From Symbiodinium natans (taxonomy: Eukaryota; Sar; Dinophyceae; Suessiales; Symbiodiniaceae): a DNA stretch of 64,000 nucleotides. Shown here one piece after another: positions 1 to 12,849 of this stretch; position 1 is the first letter of the stretch, and the number at the start of each line of letters is the position of its first letter. The notes beneath the pieces are model-generated. The model saw only the letters and a list, made by a program, of their open reading frames with translations, was not told where the DNA came from and searched no databases. Both the position numbers and the translations under genes were made by a program. The stretch is from contig CAJNDS010001391.1 of NCBI GenBank assembly GCA_905221605.1, positions 72,501-136,500 of the forward strand. Reading direction: 5' to 3'.

Positions 1-61
1 CGCCACCGATCTCTCAAGCGCACCGTACTCAAAAGCTCACTTGTCACTTAAGCCCCCGGGC

Positions 62-2980
62 CCTTTGGCGTGCAGACCCGCCACGACGAGGATGATGGCC
101 TGTTGTCCAGCACGCGCAACGCGACTGCCACCGTTCTGATCTGCCGCCTTAACCATCTCATGCAGCGCTATAGCTCCACTACTACAGCTTCCATTTGAAG
201 TCGTGAGTCGTGAGAAAAGTCTTGCCTCCGCAAACCCAGCAAACCCTTTCATCTCCTCATGTCTTATTTGTTCCCCGCTCCTTGCTGATGTTCTTCACTG
301 CTCCCCGCCTCGGCAGTCACGAATCTCAGCTTCTGACTCCTAATTCGGTCCTAGCTCTTATCTGATCACTTCACCTACCATTCTTGCTACCTCTTGATAC
401 AAACAAACACTAGCAACAAAATAGAACTGCTCGAACAGCTCTCCCCTTCTCGGGCCTATCGGCCTCCACGCTCATGTATCTCCCCTCCATCTCTTCCCAA
501 AGCCGAAACCGAGTCCGACCCTCACACCGTCCCATCTGCATTCTCGTTGCGCGCTCTTCTTCAAACTTTCGGCTCGGGTAGCCGGAGGTAGCCGGCTGGG
601 CGCCCCGGCGAGAGGCTCTTCCCCTGATCCCGCCGCAGCGCCAGGTAGTCTTTCAGGCTGTACCTCAGTTTGCTCAACATCTGCCAATGCCGACGGTCCC
701 AAGGGCTCAAAGCCGACAAGGGCTCAAGAGCTATTAAAATCCACTGCAATGGTCGCATGTTCGATTCCTCGATATTACGGCTCTGTGTGTCGGCCGCATG
801 TCTTCTTGTTCAGACCCGGCTTTTGGCCGAGAGGCGTCTTCAGAACAAGCAGACCGCTGGGCTCGTTCCCCAATAACCCAACCCATCCCAACCCGCATTT
901 CTGTCACACCACCCGCCCCCCTTCTGGTGTGGGACCGGCCCAGATGCCTTGGAGGAGCTTCAAACCGATGTTGGGGGGGTTTGGCTGATTTCTGGGACCT
1001 CCCCGAGGCTGCGCATGCAAGCGCTAACTATTCATTCATCGAGCACGCAGCGAAAGCTACACCGCCACACCGTCACCCTCAAAGTCTCCAGCTGAGCCAA
1101 CTCGGTGATGACGTACATCACGCCGTCCTCAAGTCCCACATCCCGGACTGGCTCGCCACCGCAAGACCCGAACACAAGCAGAGTGAATACCAGCATATTC
1201 TTAACCTGTAGATTATGAAACGACTATGCGGTGATTGTTTGCTATTTTCTGATATATTCTTCAGGTACTTTGCATCTTTTGCAGGGCCCCCCGGCCGTAG
1301 GATCCGGAGCTGGAGTGCCACCTGAAAGCGAGGGGCGGCCATTCCGTGGACTTCCCAAGACATGGGCCCCCAGACGCTTTGCTTTGAGAAGCTCTGCTGA
1401 GCTCCGCTTCATTCATGCGAAATATAACAAAATTAAAATCATCCGGGTTGAAATTATTAGTGGCCTTTTTAGGGAAGTCAGGCAACTCCTCTGGAAAACA
1501 AAGCCCCATGAAAATCACGGCACTCTCCTGTCTTCGGGCGCGCGGCTCTTGTCCTTGCTGTAGTCCAACAAGGACATGAAGAGCTTCGAGGGCTTCGTCT
1601 GCCAGAGTGTTCAGGTTCCCCTTCAACAAGAGTATAGTCATTTGGGAGGGGAGGGGGGGGGCGCATTAGAACTTTTTTTAAGGCTGTTCTGTCACGGCGT
1701 GTTCGAGATGAGATTTAACCATCTTGATTAGATTTCTGTTCCTTCCATGCCCGTTCCGTACCCAGCTCTGGAGAAAGCGCGCACCGCTGCCAGCTGCGGG
1801 TGCCAGAGCGTCTCGTCGGACCTCAAACCGTTTTGCTGGGCTTCCGTTTTGTTGTGGAAAGAGAGGTGTGAGGTTTGCTGAACTTTCGATGAGGGCTCCA
1901 TAGTCTTAGACTGTGGACTCCCCGCCCTCCCGCCCTCCCGCCCTCCGGGGCACGCGCACTGTTCCAAAAGGCTCCTGCAGCATCTTCAGGACGCTTATCT
2001 GCCTGCGATCACTGATGAGAGGGAGGGAGGGAATGAGGGAGAGAGGGAGAGGGGGGGAGAGGGAGAGAGATACTTGGCGGGGATTTCTGTCCTCAAGCTA
2101 GGTGCACTATCTGGGATTTTACCAATGTGGGAGCCCAGCGGCATGTTGCTGGCATTTGCATTCTTAAGTGCTTGGATCCCTTCTAAGGGACCGGCATGAT
2201 CTAAAAGTGGTTGGGTTTGGAAGTCCTCGGATTTGGAGAAGGTCTCTTCCCTCCTGCTCTGCGAGTAGCTTATATAGCCACTTGTAGCTTCTGTGGCCTT
2301 TCAAATCATGCGTCGTGGCCTGGATTAAATAAAGGTGGCGCAAGTCGATGCGAACGCGCGGTAACAGTGGCTTGCTTCGTGTTGTTGCGCTTGGCGCCAC
2401 TGCAAAACGATTCACCGCAGGGGCTTAATTGAGTGCCTCAGGTCTCCTCCCGCTTTTGGCATGGGGCCGGCAGAAGCCACTACATGTATATATATATATA
2501 AATATAAATAGAGGGCATCGCTCAGCTCAGGCCTGCGGAACTTCTGGAGCCGCACGTCCTCGCCCTTGTGGGTCTCTTTCAAAGCCTCCGTACATTGACA
2601 TTGAGAGATGGATGTAAAAGAGCAAAGCCGCCTAAGTCGCTGCCCTCTTTTGCGCCCTGCCCTCTTTTTGCCCTGATCTCGGGCCCTACTCGCCTTGTAG
2701 ACTTTGATGGCCACTTCGGTGCCGGTCCTCAGCACCACAGCACGGCAGTCACGCACCCGTTGCACATGCGGTGCACATGCGGTGCACCTGTAGCCCTCGC
2801 GAGTCGCCGACTCCATGCACACGCCTTTTCTACAGATGCTCGAGGTACCCTCTCCCATCATGTCCTCGCCAGCGCACACTGATTCGCAAAAAATTTGAGA
2901 ACTGCGCAGAGCTGTCTTGGGAAGAAGAGCTCTAGAGAGCGCGCCTGCTTGGACATGCTCATCTTGTACTTTCCCATGAC
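62..2980 (-). CDS. Protein kinase, N-terminal lobe (runs off left edge)
   Basis: A serine/threonine-type protein kinase in short exons. Exon 2980-2945 reads VMGKYKMSMSKQ. Exon 2864-2825 carries the glycine-rich loop MMGEGTSSICRKG. An exon ending at 2694 carries the ATP-binding lysine in RTGTEVAIKVYK. Exon 2585-2533 reads KETHKGEDVRLQKFRR. Exon 1821-1785 reads SDETLWHPQLAAV, exon about 663-613 YSLKDYLALRRDQGK, and exon 99-62 AIILVVAGLHAKG, which is the helix just before the catalytic loop. The HRD and DFG motifs must lie beyond base 1. Five of the donors are GC (2945, 2825, 2694, 2533, 62) and 1785 is GT. Phase joins 2585-2533 to 1821-1785 exactly, but the junction before 2694 is unresolved. 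From memory, this arrangement of motifs resembles a kinase family expanded in dinoflagellates. The substrate is unknown. Confidence 0.84.
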
Positions 2981-3225
2981 CTCACGTTGACTAAAGCTGA
3001 GACTTTCGGAACAAACTCCTCGCCGGCCTTTCGGATTCGGAAGGCAACCACTCAGAAGCGACTCCAAGAAAAGATGCCCAGGGCCCAGACAATGGGTGAG
3101 CCATCGCTGCCTTAACTCATCTTAGCTCCATCTGGGCATGTGTCGATACTGCTCTGGCCTCTTCGAAGCTAAACCTCTTTGGTTCTTCTGAAAACGAAGC
3201 ACACAAGAAAAACGACAAGAAAAAG

Positions 3226-3360
3226 GGAGAAGGATAGAGAGGGAGAGAGGGATCTCTCTCCTCAGGCAGAGAGATAGAGAGAGAGAGAGAGAGGGAGAGA
3301 GCGAGAGAGTGCTTCCAGCCCTGAGAGAGACAGAGAGAGAGAGAGACAGACTCTGTTCGG
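3226..3360. repeat. GA-rich simple repeat
   Basis: Interrupted GA/GAGG tract. It produces the Ser-Leu-rich open frame on the minus strand, which is not a gene. Confidence 0.9.
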
Positions 3361-3392
3361 TGTGAGTATCGTTTCTGAGGGCCCCAACTCAC

Positions 3393-3465
3393 CTTCCGCT
3401 CCGGATGATCCGGTGTCTTCAGGCTCGCGGACGGCTGCGACCTCAGCAGAGGCAATGCTTCAAAA
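3393..3465 (-). other. Probable coding exon upstream of the kinase
   Basis: A short acidic reading (ASAEVAAVREPEDTGSSGAE) ends at a strong GTGAGT donor after base 3393 on the minus strand. It could be an N-terminal exon of the kinase gene to its left, since no other gene start is visible between them. The frame is chosen on composition only, and the upstream boundary is approximate. Confidence 0.4.
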
Positions 3466-3480
3466 AAACACGACACAAAC

Positions 3481-6019
3481 CAAAGCTTGCACAACGAGTC
3501 AACGAGTCACAACGCACCATTGCGCGACTCTTGCAAGCTGGTGCTCTCCTTTCGGCAGGATTTCTCCAGGCTGAGTTTCCTGTGATGAGTGAATCGTTCT
3601 CCTTCACATGGCTTCCCTATGCTACAGATGTTCTACAGAGGACAGAGAAGCACACGCGCTCACTCTCGAGCCTTCATGCCCAGCAGTAAGGCGACATAAA
3701 GGCATTGCCGGCCGTGGACCGTGGACGTACGTTGGCTTCGGAATGTTCGTCGCGCTTGTCAGAATGCCGAGTAACCAGTCTTGACGCCCCCAAGACCGCC
3801 ACGTTTGATGTTGAAGCACTGCCCCAGACAATGCCTTAAGGCGCCTTAAGGATCACTTCAGTGCATCTCTGCCAGAGGGGAGCTCTGAGAGCCACCGCTG
3901 TCAATTGACCCCGGCACCACCGATGGAAGCTTCTTGGCGTTGTGCCCTGGTGCTTTTTGGGGCAGGATGCGCGGCAATAGAAGACCAATTGACTTTTGTC
4001 TCACAGCTACGTGAGGCCTGTTTCATCGCTTTGTGGCTTCCCGTCTTTAGCTCCCAAATCTGGGAGCCCCTGACCGAGTTCATGGGCTCCGTGTGCGCGA
4101 GGGGGTCTTGTCGAGCTCTTGCATCAGTAGGTGCTATACTACTTGGGTTCCATCATGTTGCATCCTGCACCGACTGACATGAGAAAAGCGAAGCAGTGAT
4201 TTGCTGCCAGAGGACACATCGAAACAAGCAGAGCAAACACAAGGACTCCGGAAGGTTGGAGAGCTGCTTTCAAACCAGAGGCTGCCGCGGGTCCCTGGAA
4301 GCTTATGCGTCTCTGGGCTCAAGGCAGAGACGTCTCTGACTGTTGATGCACAGGCTCGATGGACTTGCTCGGTTCCATCGCCGCAGGCTGTACCTATAGA
4401 GAAGGCGAGGTGAGAAGTGAGAAGGTCAGGGAGATCAGGGAAACTCGACCTAGAAAACAGTGAGCGTCAGCAGTGAGCGTCAGTATCAGCTTAAAGGCGC
4501 ACCGGATTGGACACGACGCCCTGTGCGCAGCCCATCGAGGATCCTCGGGCCGACGTCGCGCCGCCCAGGAGGAAAGCCCGCGCCTCGTGGGGTGAGGGGT
4601 GAGAGGATGAGAGAGAGGATGAGAGAGGCAGAGCCAGACAGACCGAGAGAGACAGAGCACAAAAGAAGAGAAGAGCGCAGTGAAGAGGAGAGCAGAGAGA
4701 AGAGAGAGAGCGGAGATGAGAGAGATGAGATGGCTCAGAGGGGAGGAGATGAGCAAAGCAGAAAGCAGAGAAGAGGGGAGAAGTTGAGAAGTCTGAGAAG
4801 TGCTCCAAAGTGCTCCCCCCACGAGTTTTTGGGGCCCCCCGGCCGTCTTTCCGGCCAAGTTGGCTCTCTCCTGTGAAGCGTCACATGTTTTTTGCACAAT
4901 CTCCCTCAATGTCCCTCCGCCTCCGCCACGCCTTCTCCTAGAAGGTCGGGAGCCGCATCTGGGGGTTCGTGTCAGGCGCATGCGCTTGCGCCGAGCCCAA
5001 AGCACTGGGAGAGACGGATTTTCGACTCAGCACTGCCACGACACTGCCACGACACGATGTTGCGACACGATTGGCTTTTGCGAGACGAGCCGGCAATCGT
5101 GAGATCAAAGCAGATGCGAACCGCAAGCTCAAACGATCTTGGAGTTCCACCAGCTTCACCTGAGCCCTGAAGTGCGAGTGGCCCAAGGATGGGACAAGAA
5201 GGGTGATGGAGAAGGCAGGAGACCCTGATGCGGGATGCGGGGGCATCGCAGCAGCTCCGCCGTTTTTTCTCGAGTGCCGCTGTTAAAAAAAGCCGCCGCG
5301 CCGCTTCGAGCGATCGCGGAAGAGGCCCGAGGAAGGTGCGTGAAACTTCGAACGGAGCAACAAGTCAAGCAACAAACAACATAGCAGACAAGCACAAGAA
5401 TAGTAGCTGTGCATTCCACAAAAAGATTAGACTTTAGAGTCTTTAGAGTCTTTAGAGCACTTCAAATGCAGAAAATAATACTCTTCGCAGTTGCGTGAGG
5501 CAATCTAGCCGGCGACTAAGCTCCGGCTCGCTACGGCCAAAGTATGTGACGTGGTTGCGGCAACCAAAGAAGCCATCCCCATCTGCAGTTTTTTGGGGGC
5601 CTTCCTCTGCCATTAAACAAAAATCTATATATGAGAAAAGAAACAGACACAAACGAGATAAGCATAAGATAGTATAAGTGTTAAGTATAAACAATTAAGC
5701 ATGAATATAACAAAAATCTTCTGTGCGTGGCGTGTGTAGCTCTGCTTTGTACGCCTCATATGTGGACCCTTGCCGTACAGAAGTTGCAATATGATGTTGT
5801 GAAATGGTTGCTTGCAGGTACGGGGGGAAAAAGAGACGCTCGCCTTCAAGCGTATAGCGCCCCCCCTGGCAACAAGGAGACAGAAACGAAGAGCTGCATG
5901 CAGGGCTCTGGCCGTGGAATTTTCCTTTTCTTTTGGAAACTTCTGCTCGGAGTAGACTGGAGAAGACCCGAGAGCTGCGCCAGCTGTGCCAGCTGTGCCA
6001 TGTCGGGAGCTTCCCTCAC
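3481..6019. other. No gene resolved; purine-rich low complexity
   Basis: This lies between the last visible PARP exon and the kinase. It includes a long interrupted purine tract at about 4585-4795 and AT-rich sequence at 5620-5720. The 3' exons of the PARP gene should be here, because its last visible exon ends at a donor, but I could not identify them. Confidence 0.6.
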
Positions 6020-8073
6020 GGTCCGATGCCCCGCATGCAGCTGCGGCAGGTGCAGCAGTCCAGGTGCTTGTAGTCCACGATGAACTGGGGCCTCGGTTTT
6101 TCTCAGAAACTCCCCCCGCACTCCGCCTGGCTTCTGGCAGCTCTCAGCTTCGGAATGTCGGTCCGCTGCGCCACTGCGCCGCTGCGCCGCTGCGCTCGGG
6201 TTTTTCGTTTCTTCCATCTCTTTTCTGTCGCCCTTTCCACACATCACTTCGCGCAACCTGCCCCTCTGGGCCCCCGACGTGGCCTGTGCCTGAACAGGGT
6301 GCTCTCACATTGCGTTCCGTTACTTCAGAAGTTGCTAAGGGCCAGTGGCGGCCAGTGGGCACAAGTATGCACAGACATATGGAGGACGAGAAGAGCTGTT
6401 GGCCGTTGCTCTCTCGCAAGGCTGGACTCCTGCTTGTAAATGACGAATTCGTCGTAGTCCACGCAGCCGCCGCGTGATCTGGGCACACCTGAGAGTTCAG
6501 CTGAGCTAAGATGAGCTGAGTCGTCTTGAGTGCTGTGAAAAAAAGGAAATTAAAACGTTGTGTCGGAGCTGGGTCCCTGAGGCCAGGGCCCAGCACTGAG
6601 TCACAACGCACATCGGCCTGAGAGAGAAGCAGCGCGGCTCTCAGACTGGACCTTTTTTCTCACAAAATGGACCTCAATATGGCTCATGAATTGCCATCAA
6701 TTACCATCAATTGCCTTGTAAAGTCGGGTCTTTATAGGCCCAGGGGCCGCCCCGGTGGGTGGCCGCCGCAGGGAGGCGTCGGCTTCGCGGAGCTCAAAGA
6801 TCTCACAACTTCAGCAGTCATCATGCTTTTTTGCACGTCTCTGCCGTCGTGCAATGTCGCCCCCCTTAATCCTTAACTGCCGTCTGCAGTGAGCTACTAC
6901 ACAACTTCCGATCTCAGTCACAAAGCGACAAAACGCTGCTCCCTCCTCGCCCAGCGCCACCCGCGCAACGAGGAGGCAGCCTCGGTGGAAATGAGGGGCC
7001 AGCATGGGCCAGCTCACAGCAAAGCAGACGACCAAAAATATGACCAGGGCGAGGGCAGAATAGAATCCTCTGCAGAAGGTGCAGGGAAATGCTAGAACTT
7101 ATAAATTTAAAGCCGAGCTACGCAAATCCGCCGGGATCTCGCAGTTGGGCCGCCCTGGAGACCACGGAGGCCGCCCCGCAACACTTCAACGCGGCCGAAA
7201 GCACAACAAAAGAACCGGCTCTTGAAACTTTAAAACACTATTTGCAAAGAGCAAATTACGACACTTGATCATCGAATGTATTGGAGGAGCTGCCTTCCCA
7301 CTCCTCCCAGCGCTCGGTGTACGCATCCGCCTTGGAGGCCACCTCTCGGATGAGAAAGTGGAACGGAGAGCTCTCGAGGGAGAGGGCGACAGCGTAACGC
7401 CGAGCGCCCGTGACAGTTTCATTTACCACACCGTGAGTCTGGGCGCTTGAAACCGCGGGTTGCCGTTTCACTGAGCTTGAAGGGTATATTGTGGCTCCAT
7501 TGCTTGCACGCAACATGTTAGAAGAACATTCGGGCACCGTATACAGTTGCAGTTGTCAAAACGCAACTGCTACCAACACGCACTCAAGCTTCAGGTCCTT
7601 AGCTGCTTAGCTTCTTCTCACCTCCGCCCCCCCCTGGCCCCCCCTTTCTTTGAGAGCGGGGGGCCGTCGTGAAGTAGCAGCCGATGCCGAAGGCGGCACC
7701 GGTGTTGATGCCACCGAGGCGTGGGTCGAAGCCCTCACCTGCAGAGAAAAAGAGAGGCGAGCACCTCTCTCTCTCTCTCTCTCTGTCTCCACGTGTTTCT
7801 GTCGCTCTCTGGCTCAAAGGTGCGCCCGGCGGCCAGGACTTGCCCCAGCCATTCGGCTTCAGAGGTGCGCGCTGGCCAGAAAAAGCTCGAGAAAAGCTCT
7901 TTGGCTGGGTGTCGTGCTCTGCTTGTGGCCCCGGCTTGGGGTATCCCACTGGCGTGTCGTCCCACTCCCTCTTCTTTCTTTCTTTGGGCTCGCTCTCTCC
8001 CTCTCAAATCTCCCCCTCTCTCTTTCTTTCTTTCTTTCTGCGCACCTAACCCCCCTCTATTGAGGAGGGCCGC

Positions 8074-8119
<46 letters not shown>

Positions 8120-10514
8120 TCTCTAGGAGCCCGGCGCAGTATCCCGAAGAGGGAGTCCCACTTGCAGCCGTGGAAGAGCAGAACCTCTTCGAGCACGCTT
8201 TCCGATCTGCTTCACACGCCTCTCTCGCTCTCTTACCTCTGGCTTCCTTCAGGACAGCCCAGTGCTTAGTGAGCCCACTGAGACTGGGAGTTTTGCCTCG
8301 TTCATCCGGTTGCGGTCCCAGGCTGTTCGGATGGGAATCGCTCGAGACATCTCCGGAATAGGCTGACGATCCGTTCCCCAGACCTGCTCGGAGCTGCGGG
8401 AAACTGTGCATTAACACGCCTTGTCAGGGCCTATTCTACTTCTTCTGCCCTCGGAAACCCAATCGAATCCGAACTCCTGAACACGAAAGAAGGGCTCCGC
8501 ACATGTCTGCGCCGCTTCGATTTGGGGGGTTGTTTTGCGGTGAGTGCTTGGGAACAGCTCCTCTTTGCCTTTCAGACACCATTGTGTCAATTGGGCCTCC
8601 TGCATCTGAGAAAGCTGCTGGTAGTAGGCCTTCAGTCGACAAGGTCGACGCCGCAACGTGATGTTCGCTTCTCCGACAAAAGGTGTTTGTGGGGTGAGCC
8701 GACTTGCGAACAAGCGTAAGTCACGTCAGGGGGATCATGCTCTTGGAAAGGCTTTTTAACGTCTATTCCATGGCTGTGCCATGTTGAAATCAGACATGAT
8801 AGCCACTGGCTCTAACTTGTAAATCGTATGCTGCCAGAAAGGGGCGTTGTTGACGATCGGGTTGAAGACCTCGGAGATGCGAATGATCTCAATCTGCGGC
8901 GGCGAGCACCACTCTTCCGAGTCGTACATCTTTCCTGAGAGTCGCGCAACGACAAGAATCATGCTGGGACAGCTTGCAACGAGCGCACTGGTGAGCACTG
9001 CTCGTCGCTGCCCATCACTCTTTGCGTCTTTCACTCTCCCTGCCAGGCGTCGATGCGACACCAGGGAACCCTGAATGTACTCCTTGCGCCAGGGCGCCAA
9101 ACAAGAAACTTCACAAGAGCTGACATGGACACCAGAGAATGCTTCTCCGGATAAGTGGACAGTGGTGCACCGAAACTTGTACATTCCGCTGCTGAAGCGC
9201 GATGGGCACCAGTGCTCATACTCTGCAACGTCTACACCTGCCTCATGCTAAAACTGAGGCTTCTCCAGGGCTGGGCATTTCATGGCATGTCGAACTGTCG
9301 CTTTTGCCCCAGGGACTGCCCCGGATTGTTCTGAGAGAGCAGGCCGGACGAAATGAGAATGAGAGAACAACAGAGAACAAGAGGGATTACTTCACAGTGG
9401 CATCCCCGACCACAACTTCTTATAAAGATCAGAACAACGTCAGCTCCAAGAATCGCTGGCTCTTGCTGCCGCAAGGGATCGCTTGGCCGCTGAGCGGCTG
9501 ACTTCTTCCCCATGAGACATTGCTCGTAAACTGCCTCGTCTAATTCGTCAGATGTTTGCTCGCACCACCACTTTTTCTGCAAATAGGCCCTGAGCGGTCC
9601 TGAGTTGATGGGCTCCTCGCTTTAAGGGTCCCTGCTTACAGACGACCCATCAATCCCACAAAAACTGTTGAAGCTGCCGTGCATGACTGTCCGGGTGGGC
9701 CATGGACCACCACCACCACCACCACGACGACGACAACGACGACAGCAAACGAAGCAGCAGCAGCAACCACAACATGACATGGACTTTCCTTTCCAGAAGA
9801 ACCCCGGAAATTGCAATAGGCGCACTCAAAAAAAGCTCAGCAAAACTCAGTAGCAAGAAGATGTGCGCAAACATAGAATACATTCCGTGCATTCTGGATC
9901 GTGCCTCCAGCCACTGCCGCCGTGGGTCGCTTGGTGCCTTAGAAGGAGGGGAGCTTGTGAGCTCTCCAAGTTCTGCCCAGATCCCTTCCAAAGAATCCAA
10001 AAGATCAACATGGTGAGAGCGAACACGGAAGAGAATCTTGAGTGTTGCATTCTATGTTCCTCTTACTCAAACAGTCGCTCTCTCTCCCTCTCTCCCGCTC
10101 TTCTCATAACTTCCAAGCTCCGAGGTACCAAGAGCTGACGGTCCTTAGGAGGCGCAGAAACATACGGGAGATGTCAGAACTCCGCAAGACTCTCTGTTCC
10201 CCGCACCCCCCTCTTTCTCTTGCGGCTTTTCAGAGAGAGTAGTTCTCGTACTTCTCGCATGCCACACTATTGAGAAACAACAAAAAGAATTATTTTACTT
10301 CGAACATCCCCACCTTCGGGATTTGGGGGTTGTCTCTAGGAGTAGACCGGGTGAGGAGAAGAGTTGAGATGAAAATCCAACAACCCCACACCACCGGAGG
10401 TGGGGAAAAACTTCTACCCTGTCGCTGCTCTCAAAAACTTGCAGCTGGGTCACGTAGGTCTTCTCTGGAGGCAAGATGCGGTTCTGGAGTGGGAAGACCC
10501 ACTCGGCCACCGAC
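6020..10514 (-). CDS. PARP-type ADP-ribosyltransferase
   Basis: Transfers ADP-ribose from NAD to protein or nucleic acid. The catalytic domain is spread over short exons. Exon 8206-8131 has VLLFHGCKWDSL (catalytic His). Exon 7738-7665 has GFDPRLGGINTG then FGIGCYFTT (catalytic Tyr region). Exon 7342-7265 has ASKADAYTERWEEWEG. An exon at about 6985-6950 has GCLLVARVALGEE. Exon 6478-about 6430 has VDYDEFVIYKQ (catalytic Glu). Exon 6084-6020 has FIVDYKHLD followed by a Cys-rich CCTCRSC tail. Upstream exons are 10514-10418 (VAEWVFPLQNRI), about 10000-9940, 9576-9500 (KKWWCEQTSDEL), 8934-8817 (EEWCSPPQIEIIRISEVFN), about 8700-8590 and about 8340-8260. The H-Y-E triad is complete, which fits PARP1/tankyrase-type chemistry. 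Codon phase is exact across 7738-7665 to 7342-7265; other junctions are approximate. The first and last exons were not found. Confidence 0.85.
8073..8124. repeat. (CT)n microsatellite inside a PARP intron
   Basis: Nearly perfect CT dinucleotide run, just downstream (minus sense) of the GC donor at 8130. Shorter CT runs sit at 7766-7790 and 7975-8040 in the same gene. Confidence 0.92.
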
Positions 10515-10569
10515 CTGCTTCTCAACTCAGCAATGGCTTAAGGACCAGAGGACCTTGGCTTCTGCCTTA

Positions 10570-10900
10570 AAGGCTTCAGTCTAAGCTTCGAATTGGCGTG
10601 CAGTGCAAAAGTCGCATGACGTCGCGCTCCTCAGGGAGTTGGCGCTGCTGCAGTAGATCAGGGAAGCATGGGAAGCGGCAGACTCGAAGCCTGCAGCGCG
10701 CCGCCCCCCCCAAGTCCCCCCCCCCTGTGCCCCAAGTGACGAGAGAAGGGGCTCTTCCTCTGAAAATCTCTGAGGGCTCCCGAGGGCAAAGATGGGGCCG
10801 GTGCTCACCAGGGTGCCAGAGTTCACGGACTGGCTTGTGGCCGGCCGATCCTAAGCGGAGCTGAGGCTGTGACCTCTGTGACAAAGGAATTTACAGCAGA
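10570..10900 (-). other. Possible upstream exons of the PARP gene
   Basis: Minus-strand readings such as DLLQQRQLPEERDVMRLL (about 10675-10610) look protein-like and lie directly upstream of the PARP exon at 10514. Splice borders could not be fixed and two other frames stay open, so assignment to the PARP gene is inference. Confidence 0.35.
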
Positions 10901-11329
10901 AATGATCTGCCCTGGGCCTGATTCCAGGCTGCCCTGGGCGCGTGGCTTTGTGGGTGTCCTTGGCATCGCTCTCGGGATCCTCCCAGCCCACCTTCCTTTG
11001 CACCTGGCGTCGCAAAACACAGGCAAAGCTCAGACTCAGACAGAAACAGCCCTCATTTCCCTGCCCCCTTCCCTTCCCTTCCCCCCCCCCCCCATTCATC
11101 ATCCGTAATGTGCCTCACCGTGGCTCAGCTGCTTCTCGAGGCTTTGGCACCTGCTGCAGCTGTGAAGCCACGGGATGCTGAAGCAAAGACCACCTTATAT
11201 GTTGGAAACATCTAGATTCTTAGTGAACAACAATCACAAGAAGAATAGTATCAAGAACAACACAATCATAAGAGTAAATGTAACTGGGTGGCTGGGGGGA
11301 GGGGGCACAGTGGGCACTTCAGCTGGCAC

Positions 11330-11876
11330 CTGGCGGCCAGCGCTTCCCGGAGCTGTGACTGATCGGCCGTCTCCTGGCGGGCGGCCTCCAGCTCCGCCGC
11401 ACGCGCCTACTGCCAATCTTTGGAGAAGGCATTCCAAATTTGTATGTATATATATATATATATGTATTTCTGTGTATGTATATGTGCATATATATATATA
11501 TGTGAGAATGAATGATAGAAGAAAAAGAAGAAAAGACAGGGATAGAGAGAGAGAGAGAGAGAGAGGCCCCTCAATGAGAGGGCAGGGAGAGAGCGCGGCG
11601 GCCGCGCCTGCAGCGCCACCTCCAGTTCCCGACACCTGTCGCGTCTTTCAGTTACACACGCATATTGTTGCACAAAAATAACGTAAAGAAACGCCCAAAG
11701 AAAGCCTCGAAGGGAGAGCTCATCCTCTCTGCTCTGACTCTCTCTCTGCCGTGACTCTTGTCTCCTCTTTTCTTGCCGATTTTTTTCAAACTCAGGCTGC
11801 CCTCTCAGGCCTGGCTTCCAGCAGAGACTTCTCCTCTCTCAAACCGGGAGACAGAGAGACATGTAGATAGAGAGAG

Positions 11877-11921
<45 letters not shown>

Positions 11922-12286
11922 AAGAGAGAGCAAGAGGAAGAAACAGCGATGCCTTTAAGTACTCCACGACTCTACCGAGCGCTATGCTCACACATTTCCC
12001 AGGCTGTCCCAGCTCCTGTTTCGCGGCAGCCAAGTGCTTTTCTTGGGCCAGGTGCTCCACCCGCTGCTCCTACCGGGCACTCTCTTCCTCTCTGACGGAC
12101 ACTCTCTCTCTCTCTCTCCCTCTCTCACAGGCAAGGCAGCTCCAAGCTCCGTTTCGCAGAGACGCGGACACTCTGCTGCAAGTTCGAGTCCTCCAATTCC
12201 CTCTGGAGCTGCGCGAGCTGCGCATCCCGCGCGCGGAGCTCCGAGGAAGCCGCGGCCGCCGCCTGGGCCGCCGCAGGCGCAGGCGC
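11330..12286 (-). CDS. Coiled-coil protein, partial
   Basis: Four exons read as heptad-rich, Ala/Gln/Glu-rich sequence: 12286-about 12172 (ARDAQLAQLQRELEDSN), 12069-about 12008 (EQRVEHLAQEKHLAAAKQEL), 11635-11608 (CRELEVALQ, a 28-nt exon) and 11406-11330 (ARAAELEAARQETADQSQ). The last two join in phase across a GC donor at 11607-11606. No catalytic motif is visible. It could be a structural, centrosomal or golgin-like protein; I do not recognise the family. Large GA and TA microsatellites lie in the introns (11541-11562, 11866-11925, 11442-11502). Ends of the gene are not located. Confidence 0.55.
11866..11925. repeat. (GA)n microsatellite
   Basis: GA dinucleotide run with a GAAA tail, inside an intron of the coiled-coil gene. 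Confidence 0.92.
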
Positions 12287-12849
12287 CTCTCGGAGAATGC
12301 CCCGTTTTGTAAATCCGCTGGAGCCGTTTCCCTCCCGACTCTCTTCCCTGATCTTCCCTGCAGGGCTCCTCAACCGGGAGCTCTTTGGACTTGGACCGGG
12401 ATCGCACGATCACAGGTCTGGTCGCCGAGATCGGCCTGGAGATCCACTCACGTCATCGTGCAAGAGAAACTCACGGGAAATGTGCGGAGACTATTTAGGA
12501 CCTATTATAGGTCCTGTATGGTCCTGTAATACACAGCGTACAAGCTGGCAAGAAACTGAATTAAATCACAAAAAATGGGCCCCCCAACTTGCCAGGCTTG
12601 GCCCTGAGAACGCTCCACAAGTAGGATGACGTTTCCTCTCTTTTCACAGTGCTGCTGAAAGCGAGTTTGTTGTATGAATTGTGAGACTTCCGAAGCAGAA
12701 TCAGAAGGCCCCAAACATCAAATCTCGCTGCTCCTTGAAATCAATTGAAACTCAACAGAAGCCTGAAATCCCACAATGCGACAAGCTCATTATGCGAATT
12801 CCTCTCCTTTTTGTTGCTTCTCTGCACAAGCAGCTAAGCACCGGTGGAT

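Noticed and set aside
4394..5005. 203-codon minus-strand ORF rich in Ser/Leu
   Set aside because: It is the complement of a GA-rich purine tract, with no domain signal.
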